A stretch of 64,000 bases of DNA from Micropruina sp. (GTDB lineage Bacteria > Actinomycetota > Actinomycetes > Propionibacteriales > Propionibacteriaceae): positions 1 through 64,000 of the forward strand of contig JADJVZ010000012.1 in the NCBI GenBank assembly GCA_016716635.1, read 5' to 3'. The position numbers and the translations under genes were made by a program. A model generated the notes under the pieces. It was not told where the DNA came from and did not search any database. It was given only the letters and a program-made list of their open reading frames with translations. Below are positions 1-9,800 of this stretch, piece by piece (positions within the stretch are counted from its first letter, which is position 1; each line of letters begins with the position of its first letter).

Positions 1-531
1 GCCGCCCTGTCCAGGTCACCCACCAGCACCCAGCAGCCTCGCCTCGGTGCTTCGGCGTGTCCCCCAGGCGCAGCGGGGACCGACTGCGTCCTGGTCCAGC
101 CATCCCCGGGGGATAGACCCAGCGCGACCCCCGAAGGCGCTCAGCGGCCGGCTCAGCCGCTCGGTCAGACGTCTGTGAGGTGGGGCGCACCACCACGATG
201 TGGGCCCGCGCCCCCGCTCGTGCCACCAACTCTCGACCGGCACGTACGGCTAAGCGCTTTCGGCCGGCGTCCGTAGACGAGGACCACCGGGGTCGTGCGC
301 GCTGGTCCAGGATCCGCTGCGCCAGCAGCCCAGCGGCCAGGCTGTCGGCAATCAACTCCGCGGACGCGACGACAGGCACGCTGGCCTGCGCGTTCTCTGT
401 GCGCCTCTGTTCAGCCAAACGCGCCTCCCCCGATCGGCTTGTCCTGACACCCCACCCACGACCCCTGACAGTCCGACCTCCCCGCCCGATCGCCCGTCGC
501 GTAACCCCAAATCCTCGAGACCCCCACACCT
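1..531. other. No supportable gene at the left edge
   Basis: I see no gene I can support here. The minus strand between about 430 and 1 reads open in one frame, with an alanine/arginine-rich protein-like composition, but it has no recognisable motif and no credible start inside the window. It could be the tail of a decayed gene entering from the left. The neighbouring relaxase is itself a pseudogene, so a decayed mobilisation-region gene is possible. Confidence 0.3.
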
Positions 532-580
532 GTTGCATCGACGGTTTCCTTAGTCAAGCGCCAGTTGCATCAGATGCAAC
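532..580. promoter_or_regulatory. Repeated GTTGCAT half-sites upstream of the relaxase relic
   Basis: GTTGCAT occurs at 532-538 and again at 564-570, and the second copy forms a perfect inverted repeat with ATGCAAC at 574-580 across a 3-base spacer (CAG). The array lies about 70 bases before the relaxase start. Dyads in this place are commonly repressor operators or relaxase/accessory sites near oriT. Which of these it is cannot be told from sequence. Confidence 0.35.
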
Positions 581-646
581 CCAAGCCCGTCGAAGGCGTC
601 GACGGACGCTGTCCGCCGAGGTCTCGGAGCCCCGTTAGGCGGTGTG

Positions 647-3525
647 ATGAGTCTGCGCAAGCTGACCGCCGGGGACGGGTACAGTACCTGACCCGGCAGG
701 TGGCTGCGATGGACTCCACCGAGAAGGGGCACACCGGGCTGGCGTCCTACTACACGCAGAAGGGCGAGACCCCCGGCGTGTGGGTCGGCTCCGGGATGGC
801 CGGCATCGACGGCCTGGACGCCGGCGACCCGGTCACCGCCGAGCAGATGCGGTTCCTGTTCGGATCGGGTCACCACCCTCTCGCCCGTCAGCGTGGCGAG
901 GCCTTGCCGCCGGACGCCACCGCCGCCCAGGCCCGCGACGCGATCCGGCTGGGCCAGCCGTTCAAGGTCTACGCCCACGACATGCCCGCCTTCCGGATCG
1001 AGGTCGCCAAACGCTTCGCCGCCTACAACGCCCAGGTCGGCGCCCGCACGATGCGCCGGTCCCCGCGCAGGTCCGCGCCGCGATTCGCACCCAGGTCGGA
1101 CGCGAGACGTTCCGCGCCACCTTCGGACGTGACCCCGTCGACGCCCGCGAACTGGCCGGGCTGATCGCCACGGCATCCCGCCCGCAGACCACGGCCGTCG
1201 CCGGCTACGACCTCACCTTCTCCCCCGTGAAGAGCGTCTCGACCCTGTGGGCGCTCGCCGAACCGTCCACCGCGGCCACCATCGAACGCGCTCACCTCGC
1301 CGCGATCGGTGACGCGCTGCGGTTCATCGAGACCCACGCCCTGTATACGCGGACCGGGCACAACGGCGTCCGGCAGGTCGACGTGACCGGGCTGATCGCC
1401 GCCCGGTTCACCCACCGCGACAGCCGCGCCGGCGACCCCGAAGCGCTCGGCTTCTACCTCGACAACCACCGCGTCCACGTCGGCGACCTCGGCACCTGCG
1501 CCGACCAGGTCTTCGACTCCTGGCTCACCGCCCGCCAAGCGGCGCCGACGCCCTCATGGTCGCCCCCACCCGGACGCTGGTCGCCGAACTCAACAGCCGA
1601 GCCCAAACCCACCCGCGGCGGCGGCCAGCCCAGCCGCACCGTCGCCCTCGCCGACGGCAGCGACGCGGCGGTCGGCGACGTGATCATCACCCGCCTGAAC
1701 GACCGGAGGCTGCGCACCTCAGGCACCGACTGGGTCCGCAACGGCGACCGCTGGACCATCACCGGCATCGCCACCAACGGGGACCTCCGCGCGATCCACC
1801 AGACCAACCGGCAGACCGTGATCCTGCCCGCCGGCTACGTCACCGAGTCCGTCGAACTCGGCTACGCCTGCACGATCCACGGCGCCCAGGGCGTCACCGC
1901 TGACGTCCTGCACGGCATCGCCACCGGCGCAGAAACCCGCCAGCAGTTGTACACGATGCTCACCCGCGGCCGGTACGCCAACCAGGTCCACCTCGAAGTG
2001 GTCGGTGACGGCGACGCCCACTCCCTCATCCGGCCCGAGGCGATCCTCCCGCCAACCGCCACCGACCTCCTGAGGCGCATCCTCGCCCGCGACGAGGACA
2101 ACACCTCCGCCACCACGACCGCCCGCACCCTCGCCGCCCCGGCCAATCGACTCGCGGACGCCGTCGCCCGCTACAGCGACGCCCCGGCTACGCCGCCGAA
2201 CAGACCACAGGCGCCGACCTCGTCCAGCGCCTCGAACAGGCCGCCGACGAGCTCGTCGCCGGACTCCCCGACGCCCCGGCGTGGCCCACGCTGCGCGCCC
2301 ATCTGCTCTTGATCGCCGCGTCCGGAACCGACCCCGTCCGTGCGCTCACCGAGGCCGTGCAGGCCCGCGAGCTGGGCAGCGCCGCCGACCCGGCCGCAGT
2401 CCTCGACTGGCGCCTCGAACCCGCCACCGGACGCCGTACCCAGCCCGGACCACTGCCCTGGCTCCCCGGCCTGCCGACCAGTCTCGGCCTCCACCGCGAC
2501 TGGGGCGACTACCTGCAACGACGCCACCAGCTCGTGGGCGACCTCACCGACCGTGTGCGGACCGACGCGCTGGCGTCCACCCAACTCCCCGCGTGGGCAC
2601 CCGCAGGCAGCTTCCGCCCCGACGTCGCTACCGTCGCCGACCTCACCGTGTGGCGGGCCGCCCACGGCACGCCGGCCACCGACACGCGACCGACTGGCGA
2701 ACGCCAACACGCCGCCGCCGAAGCCCGCTGGCAGGCCCGCCTCGACCGGCGCATCATCGACCACCTCGCCCCTGCCGTCGCCGAATGGACGCCGCTGCTC
2801 CACCAAGTGGCGCCCGCCGCCGACCGCGACCCCTACCTGCCAGTCCTGGCCCACCGGCTCGCGCAGATCTCCGGCGTCGGCCTCGATGCCAATCGGCTCC
2901 TCCACGCCGCCGCCAGCGAGGGCCAACTCCCCGACGATCACGCAGCCTCAGCCCTGTGGTGGCGGATCTGCCGACACCTCACCCCCCACCGTCGCCAACC
3001 AACTCGCCGACCGCCACAACAGCCTCACCACCAACTGGCTCGCCACCCTCGAACAGGCCACTGGGCCCGAACGGGCAGCGACCATCCAGGCGTCACCCTG
3101 GTGGCCGGCGCTGGTCGTCACCATGGAGCAGGCGCTCGCCCGAGGCTGGCAGTTCACGGACCTACTCAGCACTCCTCCGACCAGCACCGACGTCGACGAC
3201 TGCCAAGCCCTCGTGTGGCGCACCAGCATCCTGCTCGATCCCCTCCCCGACACCGACGACCTGCCACCCGACCCCGCCGACAACCCCCGCGACGAGCACT
3301 GGGCGGCGGACGTCGCCCCTCCCCGGGGAGCATGTGGCACCGGATGCCGACCCTCGCGCCGACGAGGTCGAGCCGAACCTGGCCTACACGTGGGAAGCCA
3401 TCGAACGTCGAGCAATGACGCCGTCCGAGATCTCTGCCGCGGACCTCAACGCCCAACTCGACCGCGCCGACGCCTGGCGCGCCAGCCCCCCGTCCATGAG
3501 TCGCGAGATGACACCCCCAGAACCC
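647..3525 (+). pseudogene. MobF/TrwC-type relaxase-helicase, degraded
   Basis: Relic of a conjugative relaxase (TrwC/TraI type), which nicks oriT and unwinds plasmid DNA. The start reads MSLRKLTAGDGY, then one base is missing near 683 and the frame resumes with YLTRQVAAMDSTEKGH. Further shifts lie near 1045, 1545, 1600-1640, 2190, 2985 and 3330; each time the family-like sequence continues in another frame (GYDLTFSPVKSVSTLWAL, then YACTIHGAQGVTADVL from the helicase part, then a C-terminal tail). Near 1440 the text jumps from RDSRAGDP straight into helicase sequence. The region that should carry the metal-binding His cluster and much of the ATPase is therefore deleted. The gene cannot make an active relaxase. 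It ends where antisense MalT-like coding sequence begins. Confidence 0.85.
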
Positions 3526-4860
3526 CTTGGCTTCCACGTCGGTGGCCGGTGCCTCCTCCAGCGCCATCATCTCGGACAGGATGCCGTTCAGTTCCGCCGC
3601 GTGCCCGTCTCCGGGAAGGTCAAGGCTGCGCATCCGCCTCACCCAGTCGGCCGCCGCCGCCAGATTGCCCTCGGCTGCGTCGATCCCCATCGCGACCGCC
3701 TGCAGCCTGACCTCGCGGACCAACTCCTCGGGGCTGAACTCGGCCAGCCAACGGCGCGCCGTCTGCACGCGACCCTGGAGCGCCGCTCGGCGTCCGGCGG
3801 CCGAGACGAAGTCGATCAGGGCCGAACGATCACGGGTGGCCAGCCACATCCGGAACGCCTCGTCATCCCGGTCGGACCGGGAGAGGTGGCCGGCGGCCAG
3901 CCTCAGCAACTCTTTCTGAGCCGCGCGGTCGACGTGCGACCGGTGCGCCTGCAGGCACGCGCGGATCAGTGGGTGGACCGTGATGAGGTTGCCCTCGGAC
4001 ACCGTGACGAGCGGAACCGGCGTATCGGCCAGCCGCGCCGCCAGAAGCGCGGAATCGCTGGCCTGCCGCGCGGAGTCGAGGGTCTCGAACGTCACCGGCG
4101 CCAGGAGTGCGGCGTCCGCGAGGTGGTCGATGAACGGCTGATCGAGGGCCCGCCAGACCTCCTCGTCGAGGAATCGGCACAGGGCGATCCGCTCCTTCGA
4201 CGCCTCGGCGTCACCGCCGCCTGGGCGATGGCCCACGGCAGCGCGGCGGGCCATCCCCGGAGGCGTCGTACACCTCGTCGACATGCTCCTCGCTGAGCTG
4301 CCTGCGCCGCAGCGGCGCCAGCTCAGCACCAGATCCTCGCCCGTCAGGGCGAGCAGGCGTCCTTCGACGCGGGCTCGGGCCAGGCTGACATAGGGATGGT
4401 TTCGGCCGCTGACCGCGAGGACCATCCTCCTCGGCGTGTGCACCACCAGCTGCTTGACCAGCCTCAGCGCCCCCGGATCCGTCAGCTGGTGCACGTCGTC
4501 CAGCATCAGGACGAGGTAGGTCTGCGACAACGAGCGCAGGAGCGCCCGGCCCCAGTCGGCGTCACCCGGACGCCCGCCCCCCATCAAGTCTCGTACCGTG
4601 GGGACGAGCCCGCCGAGCGCGTCGATCAGATGCAGGGCGAGCGCAGCTTCGTCGTTGTGCTCGGGGCCGAGCCGGACGCCGATGGCCCGCAGGTCGGCAT
4701 TCTCCTGCCAGGCCTGCAGCGCGGTCGTCTTGCCGTAGCCGGCCGGGGCAACGATGCTCACAACAGAGCCGAGGCGCACCTTGGCCAGCGACGACAAGAG
4801 CGTCGGCTTACCGATCCGCCAACTATTGGCGCGCGCCAGTGTCGATCTCCTGCCTTCATG
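3525..4860 (-). pseudogene. MalT/LuxR-type ATPase regulator, C-terminally truncated
   Basis: Encodes the N-terminal NTPase half of a large MalT-like (LAL) transcription activator: Walker A APAGYGKTT, Walker B LVLMLDDVH, then the winged-helix and helical-repeat region. The C-terminal LuxR helix-turn-helix is missing because coding similarity stops at about 3525, where the relaxase relic begins on the other strand. Around 4250-4322 three small indels shift the frame and restore it: the expected stretch ELAPLRRRQLSEEHVDEVYD lies in one alternative frame and GWPAALPWAIAQAA in another. The start is uncertain; no convincing start codon with a ribosome site is seen and 4860 is approximate. It follows a Crp/Fnr gene on the same strand, so the two may have formed a regulatory pair. 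Confidence 0.7.
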
Positions 4861-4891
4861 TCCCCGCTTTCGGGCGTGCCGCGAACGGGCG

Positions 4892-5627
4892 TCAGTCCGA
4901 GACGTTTGCGACCGGCTTCCGCGAGCCGGCGCGCCGACCGCCACGCCGCGCCATCAACCGTGACATCGTCACTTCCGAGATGCCCAGGTAGCGGGCGATT
5001 TCGCGCTGGGTCAGTTGAGAGACCACCTCGGGAGAGCGTGCGAGAAGTGCCTCGTAGCGTTCTTCGGAGGATCGCGTCAACCGCTCCTCTTCGCGCTGCG
5101 CCTGCCTGAGCGTCTGCTCCAGCAGAATGCGCGAGCGCAGCGTCGCCCACTCCGCGTGCCGACCGGCGAGCGTCGAGATGTGACGCGCATCCAGCAGGAT
5201 GACCCGCGCCTCTGTCACCGCGGAGACCCGGTAGGACAGCGCCGGCGCCCTGTCGTACCCCATCGCCGCCGAGGACGGCTCCCGAAGCACGTCGCCGTAC
5301 AGGGCGAAGAGGTTGCCCGAGACCTCGCCGCGCTTGAGGAAGGCGACCGTCATCTCGCGTCCCTCGTGGGCCACCGTCTGCGCCAACAGGCCACGCTCGA
5401 CCAGGACCAGGTAGGGGAACGATTTGCCGGGCTCGCACAGCAAATCCCCCAGAACACAGGTGCAGACTGGACGCCGAGGCCAGCAGAGTGTCCAGGCGCG
5501 GCAGGGGGCCGCCGCCGATCTCGGCGAGCAGCCGCGACGCGAACCCGTGGCGAAGCAGGGGATGGATGTTCCGGGGGGCCGTCAGCAGCACCTGGTCCGG
5601 AGACAAGGCACCAGATGGATTCGTCAT
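4892..5627 (-). pseudogene. Crp/Fnr-family transcription regulator, one frameshift
   Basis: Reads MTNPSGALSPDQVLL at the start in one frame, shifts at a run of five C (5446-5450, G on the coding strand), and continues as a cyclic-nucleotide-binding-like beta barrel followed by a dimer helix and a winged helix (QLTQREIARYLGISEVTMSRL, the Crp-type recognition region). Restored length is about 244 residues, normal for the family. No cysteine cluster typical of Fnr is seen in the N-terminus, so the ligand is unknown. A single indel in a homopolymer may be a sequencing error; if so the gene is intact. It lies upstream of the MalT-like relic on the same strand and divergent from the sortase. Confidence 0.75.
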
Positions 5628-5829
5628 GGGCACACACTCGACTCACTTGATGGAACGCTCGGCCGCATTGGCCAGGGCATTCGTCACGGTAGTCTGACCC
5701 AGAGCGCCAACCACTACACACCGTATCAAATGGGCAGGCAAGCAACTCGAGGATTGATCAACACTTGACTAGCCACGTCCTAGCAAGGCTCCGCGGCTCG
5801 CTGGTTAGGGCCTGGCCGCGACCACTCTC

Positions 5830-5835
5830 TACAAT
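5830..5835 (+). promoter_or_regulatory. -10 box TACAAT of sortase gene
   Basis: TACAAT ends six bases before the GTG at 5842. Transcription would start at or next to that GTG. This favours GTG 5842 over the ATG at 5839 and a leaderless message, as for many other genes in the window. Confidence 0.5.
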
Positions 5836-5841
5836 GACATG

Positions 5842-6540
5842 GTGTCCGACCTGAGTGTGACCCCAACGCCGTCATCGAGTGAGGAACGCCCGCGTCCGGA
5901 GCACCAGACCAGCCGGCGCGCCCTGCTGGCGGCGGGCGGCGTCCTCCTGGCAGCCGGGCTCGGCGGCAGCGCCTACGTCGCTTGGGAGCTCTTCGCAGAC
6001 CCGCTCATGGACCCGGCTGAAGCCGCCAAGGGCATCTCGGATCTGAAGGACGCCTGGGAGGCCGGCACCCCGGATCCCTTCACGCCGCACACCGTGCCGG
6101 GCACCGCGATCGCGTTGCTGCGCATTCCCGACTTCGGGGCCGACTTCGAGGTGCCCGTCGTGTACGGCACCACGAACGCCGCGCTGTCGAAGGGTGTCGG
6201 CTGGTTCGAGTCGACCGCCAAGCCCGGCGAGATCGGCAACTTCGCCGTCGCGGGCCATCGCGGCAGTCACGGCCCGTTCGTCAAGCTGCCGGGGCTCGCC
6301 GTCGGCGCCCGCGTCGAGGTGGAGACCCGTGAGTCGTTGTTCGTCTACGCGCTCGACAACCACCCGGCCGACACGGTGGTGCTGAACTCCGACACCTGGG
6401 TGCTCGATCCGGTGCCTGGTCAGCCGCCGACCACCAAGCCGACCGTGGCCAGGATCACGCTCATCACGTGCGCCGAGCTCTTCCACGCCCCTGATCGCGC
6501 CGTTGCTTTCGGCCACCTCGTGGAGTCCCGCGCCAAGTAG
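5842..6540 (+). CDS. Sortase (class E-like)
   Basis: Membrane-anchored transpeptidase that cleaves an LPXTG-type signal and joins the protein to the cell wall. The N-terminus has a short basic stretch and one hydrophobic segment (about residues 26-47, RRALLAAGGVLLAAGL), giving an N-in, C-out topology. The catalytic residues are visible: His in AVAGHRGSHG, Cys in TLITC, and a following Arg in APDRAVAFGH. Length (232 residues) suits a soluble sortase domain with a single anchor. The only LPXTG protein in the window is the giant protein encoded convergently just downstream (LPQTG at its C-terminus), so it is the likely substrate. Class E is inferred from the TLxTC context; class F is an alternative. 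Confidence 0.85.
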   Translation: MSDLSVTPTPSSSEERPRPEHQTSRRALLAAGGVLLAAGLGGSAYVAWELFADPLMDPAEAAKGISDLKDAWEAGTPDPFTPHTVPGTAIALLRIPDFGADFEVPVVYGTTNAALSKGVGWFESTAKPGEIGNFAVAGHRGSHGPFVKLPGLAVGARVEVETRESLFVYALDNHPADTVVLNSDTWVLDPVPGQPPTTKPTVARITLITCAELFHAPDRAVAFGHLVESRAK

Positions 6541-6664
6541 CCGCGGCGTGGGGCCCCGCCTCCGCGGAGCAATGCCACACCCCGCGACCTGTCGTCCTCC
6601 TGCGTCGCCGTCACGCTGCAGAAACAGGTGAAGACCCCCGGGCTCGCCCAGGTGGTTGTCTCGC

Positions 6665-6743
6665 CAGCACAACCTGAACGGCCTCCTCAGCACAACCTGA
6701 ACCGCCTCCTCAGCACACCTGAACGGCCTCCTCAGCACAAACC
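6665..6743. repeat. 23-bp tandem repeat, 3.5 copies
   Basis: Units at 6665-6687, 6688-6710 and 6711-6732 (one base shorter), plus a half unit to 6743. The unit reads CAGCACAACCTGAACGGCCT plus CCT, and copies differ by one substitution and one deletion. It lies between two convergent genes, directly before the terminator hairpin. Confidence 0.8.
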
Positions 6744-6744
6744 A

Positions 6745-6786
6745 AAGGGGTGGGCGGTGACCCTGTCGGATCACCGCCCACCCCTT
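6745..6786. terminator. Bidirectional terminator hairpin
   Basis: Perfect 16-bp inverted repeat: AAGGGGTGGGCGGTGA at 6745-6760 and its complement at 6771-6786, with a 10-base loop. It sits 19 bases past the stop of the giant surface-protein gene on the minus strand and also downstream of the convergent sortase. No long U run follows, which is common in high-GC genomes. Confidence 0.8.
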
Positions 6787-6804
6787 GGTCGAGCTAGTCG
6801 CCCC

Positions 6805-9800
6805 TTACTTCGTGGTGCCCGCCGTCTTGCGACCGCGGCGTCCCACGAACAGGAGGCCAGCGCCTGCGATTAGCAGGAGCGGAGCCACGACGCCGGCCCA
6901 CAGCGGGATGTCTCCACCCGTCTGCGGGAGCGTCTTGCGGCCGACCGGCACCGTCTCGTCATCGGTGGAGGTCACCGTGTCGGGGGTACCGGGCACATGA
7001 CCGGTGGTCGTGGCCGTGTTGTCGATCGACCTGCGGTGCTCGACATCGTCGGACGTGACCGTGTAGCTGCCCGTCGTGCTGCAGATCGCGCTCTCGCCCA
7101 CGCTGAGGCTGTCGACGCAGTCCGCGTCGTCCAGGCCCAGCATGTCGTCAGAGATCGTCACCGGAGCCAGCCGGACGCCACCGATGTTCGTCACCTTGAA
7201 GGTGTAGCGGATGGTCTCGCCCGCGTCCGCGTAGCCATTGCCGTTGAAGTCGTCCAGGTGGGCGATCTTGTCCAGCGAGATGGCCGGCGGCTCGAGGCCG
7301 AGCTCATCCTGAGCATCGTTGTCGGTGCCCGTCTCCGAGGTGTTGGTGTCGGTGCCGGGGACGTCCAGCGGGTTCGTCTCGGGGATCTCTCCCGGAGCCG
7401 GGGCCACGTAGGCCACGTTGTGAACCTTGCCGTACGCCTTGTGATTGATCTCGGCCACGACCTTGATCGGCTCGCCGGTGGCACCGGCTGCGAGCTGCAC
7501 CGTGGAGGTACAGGTCACGTCGACACAGGTGTAGTCATCGCCGCTCATCGAGACCAGGGTCAGGCCTTCCGGCAGGACCTCGGTCACGGACCAACCGGCG
7601 AGCGCGTCCATCGGGCCCTCGTTGCTCGGGCTCAGGTAGAACGTGATCTCGTCACCCTGCACGAACGGGCCGTCCGTGGCCAGGTGCTTCGCGACCACCA
7701 GGTTGATCTTCGACCACAGGCCGGCGTCGATCGTGGGATCGTCCGCCTGCCCCGGCGTGGCCAGGTTGTTGCCCGACGTCGGCGTGGTGAAGACCGGGGT
7801 CTTGCCGGTCGCACGATCAGCGTTCGAGTCGGACGCCGCATCGCCCTGCATCTGGTAGGTGAACACCGAGCCGTCAGGCTTGATGAACTCCACCGAGTAC
7901 GGCATGCCCGGCTGCAGCGACGTGAAGGCGTAGTACCCGTTGTCGCCGGTGGTGGTGGTGCCCACCAGGGCTCCGAACTCGTCGTACAGGTTCACGATGA
8001 CGCCGGGAACGACCGGCTCGGAGGCGTCCTGCTGGCCGTCACGATCGACGTCCCACCAGACGTAGTCGCCGATGGAGACCGGCTGGACCTTCAGGAAGGC
8101 CTGAGAGTCGTTGTCGGTCGGGCTCGTCGACGTGTCGGTGTTGGTGTCCGGGACCTCGAGCACGTTGGTCTCGACGATCTCGTTCGCGGACGGGCTGACG
8201 TAGGCGACGTTGTGGATGTCACCCAGGGCGTCCCGGTTGATGGTCGCGGTCACCGTGATCGGGTTGCCGTACGCGCCGGCAGCCAGGATGGAGTCCGCGG
8301 TGCAGGTGGTATCGATGCAGGTGTAGCCCGCACCTTCCATCTTCACGAAGGTCAGCTGAGAAGGCACGACCTCGGTCACCGACCAGCCAGCGAGCGCGTC
8401 CGATGGACCGTCGTTGTGCGGGGTCAGCGTGAAGGTGACTTCCTGCTTCGGGATGAACGGACCGGCGGTGACGAGCAGCTTCTCCAGGTTGAGGTTCAGC
8501 TTCACCAGACCCGCATCGATCGTCGGGTCGTCGGCCTTGGTCGCCTCGGTCAGGTTGGAGCCCGTCTTCGGCGTGGTCACGTCGGCCTTGCCGGTCACGA
8601 CATCCGGGTTGGAGTCGGTCTCGACCGCGCCAACCGTCTGCGTCGTGAACGACGAACCGTCCGGCTTCACGAACTCGACCGTGTACGCCGTGTTCGGGTA
8701 CAGATCCTTGAAGGCGTAGTAGCCGTTGGCGTCGGTCTTCGTGGTCGCGACGACCTGTCCACCCTTGATGAGGTTGACGGTCATCTCGGCCTCGACAGGC
8801 TCGCCGGCGGTCTGCTGGCCGTCGCGGTTGTTGTCCCACCAGACGTAGTCGCCGATGGAGACCGGCACGACCTCGAGCTCAGCCTGAGCGTCGTTGTCGG
8901 TCTGCGTCGCCGAGGTGTCGGTGTTGGTGTCCGGCACGACGAGCACGTTGGTCTCGGGCACGTCACCACTGACCGGAGCCACGTAGGCCACGTTGTGGAT
9001 CTTGCCCAGGACGTCGGCGTTCACCGTCGCCGTGACCGTGATCGACTTGCCGTCGGCGCCGGCCGCGAGCGGGGACTTCGCCACGCAGGTCACACCGGTG
9101 CAGTCGTAGTCATCACCGGTCATCGAGACGAAGGTGAGCTGCGACGGGACGACCTCGGTCACCGACCAACCCGCCAGCGCGGCCACGGGACCGTCGTTGT
9201 GCGGAGTCAGCGTGAAGGTGACCGTCTGGCCCGGGTACCACGGGGACGCGGTATCGAGCTTCTTGGCCAGGGTCAGGTTGTACTTCACCAGGCCCGCGTC
9301 GATCGTCGGGTCGTCGGCCTTCGTCGGCTCCAGCGAGTTGTCGCCCTCGTCCGGCGTGGTCACGTCGGCCTTGCCGGTCGTGACGTCCGGGTTCGAGTCG
9401 GACGCCGTGGCCCCGGTCGTCTGCGTCGTGAACGACGCGTCCGCCGGCTTCACGAACTCGACCGTGTAGGCCGTGTGCGGCACCAGGTCGCCGAAGGCGT
9501 AGTAGCCGTTGGCGTCGGTCACCGTGGTCTTGCCGGTCGGCTGACCGTCCTTGAGCAGGTTGACCGTGATGCCCGGAACCGGAGCCTCACCGGCATCCTG
9601 CTGGCCGTCGCGGTCGGCGTCCCACCAGACGTAGTCGCCGATCGAGACCACGTCGACCGTCAGGTCGGCCTGGGCGTCGTTGTCGGTCTTCGTCTTCGAG
9701 GTGTCGGTGTTGGTGTCCGGCACCACGAGCGGGTTGGTTTCGACGATGTCGTTGCCCGCCGGGGACACGTACGCCACGTTGTGCGCGACGCCCGTGAAGT

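Noticed and set aside
2281..4296. Long plus-strand frame spanning relaxase relic and MalT-like gene
   Set aside because: Its first part is low-complexity Arg/Pro, only about 3330-3530 is relaxase-like, and the rest is antisense to the MalT-like gene.
3525..5627. Active two-gene MalT/Crp regulatory system for the surface protein
   Set aside because: The MalT-like gene lacks its DNA-binding domain and both genes are broken as read.
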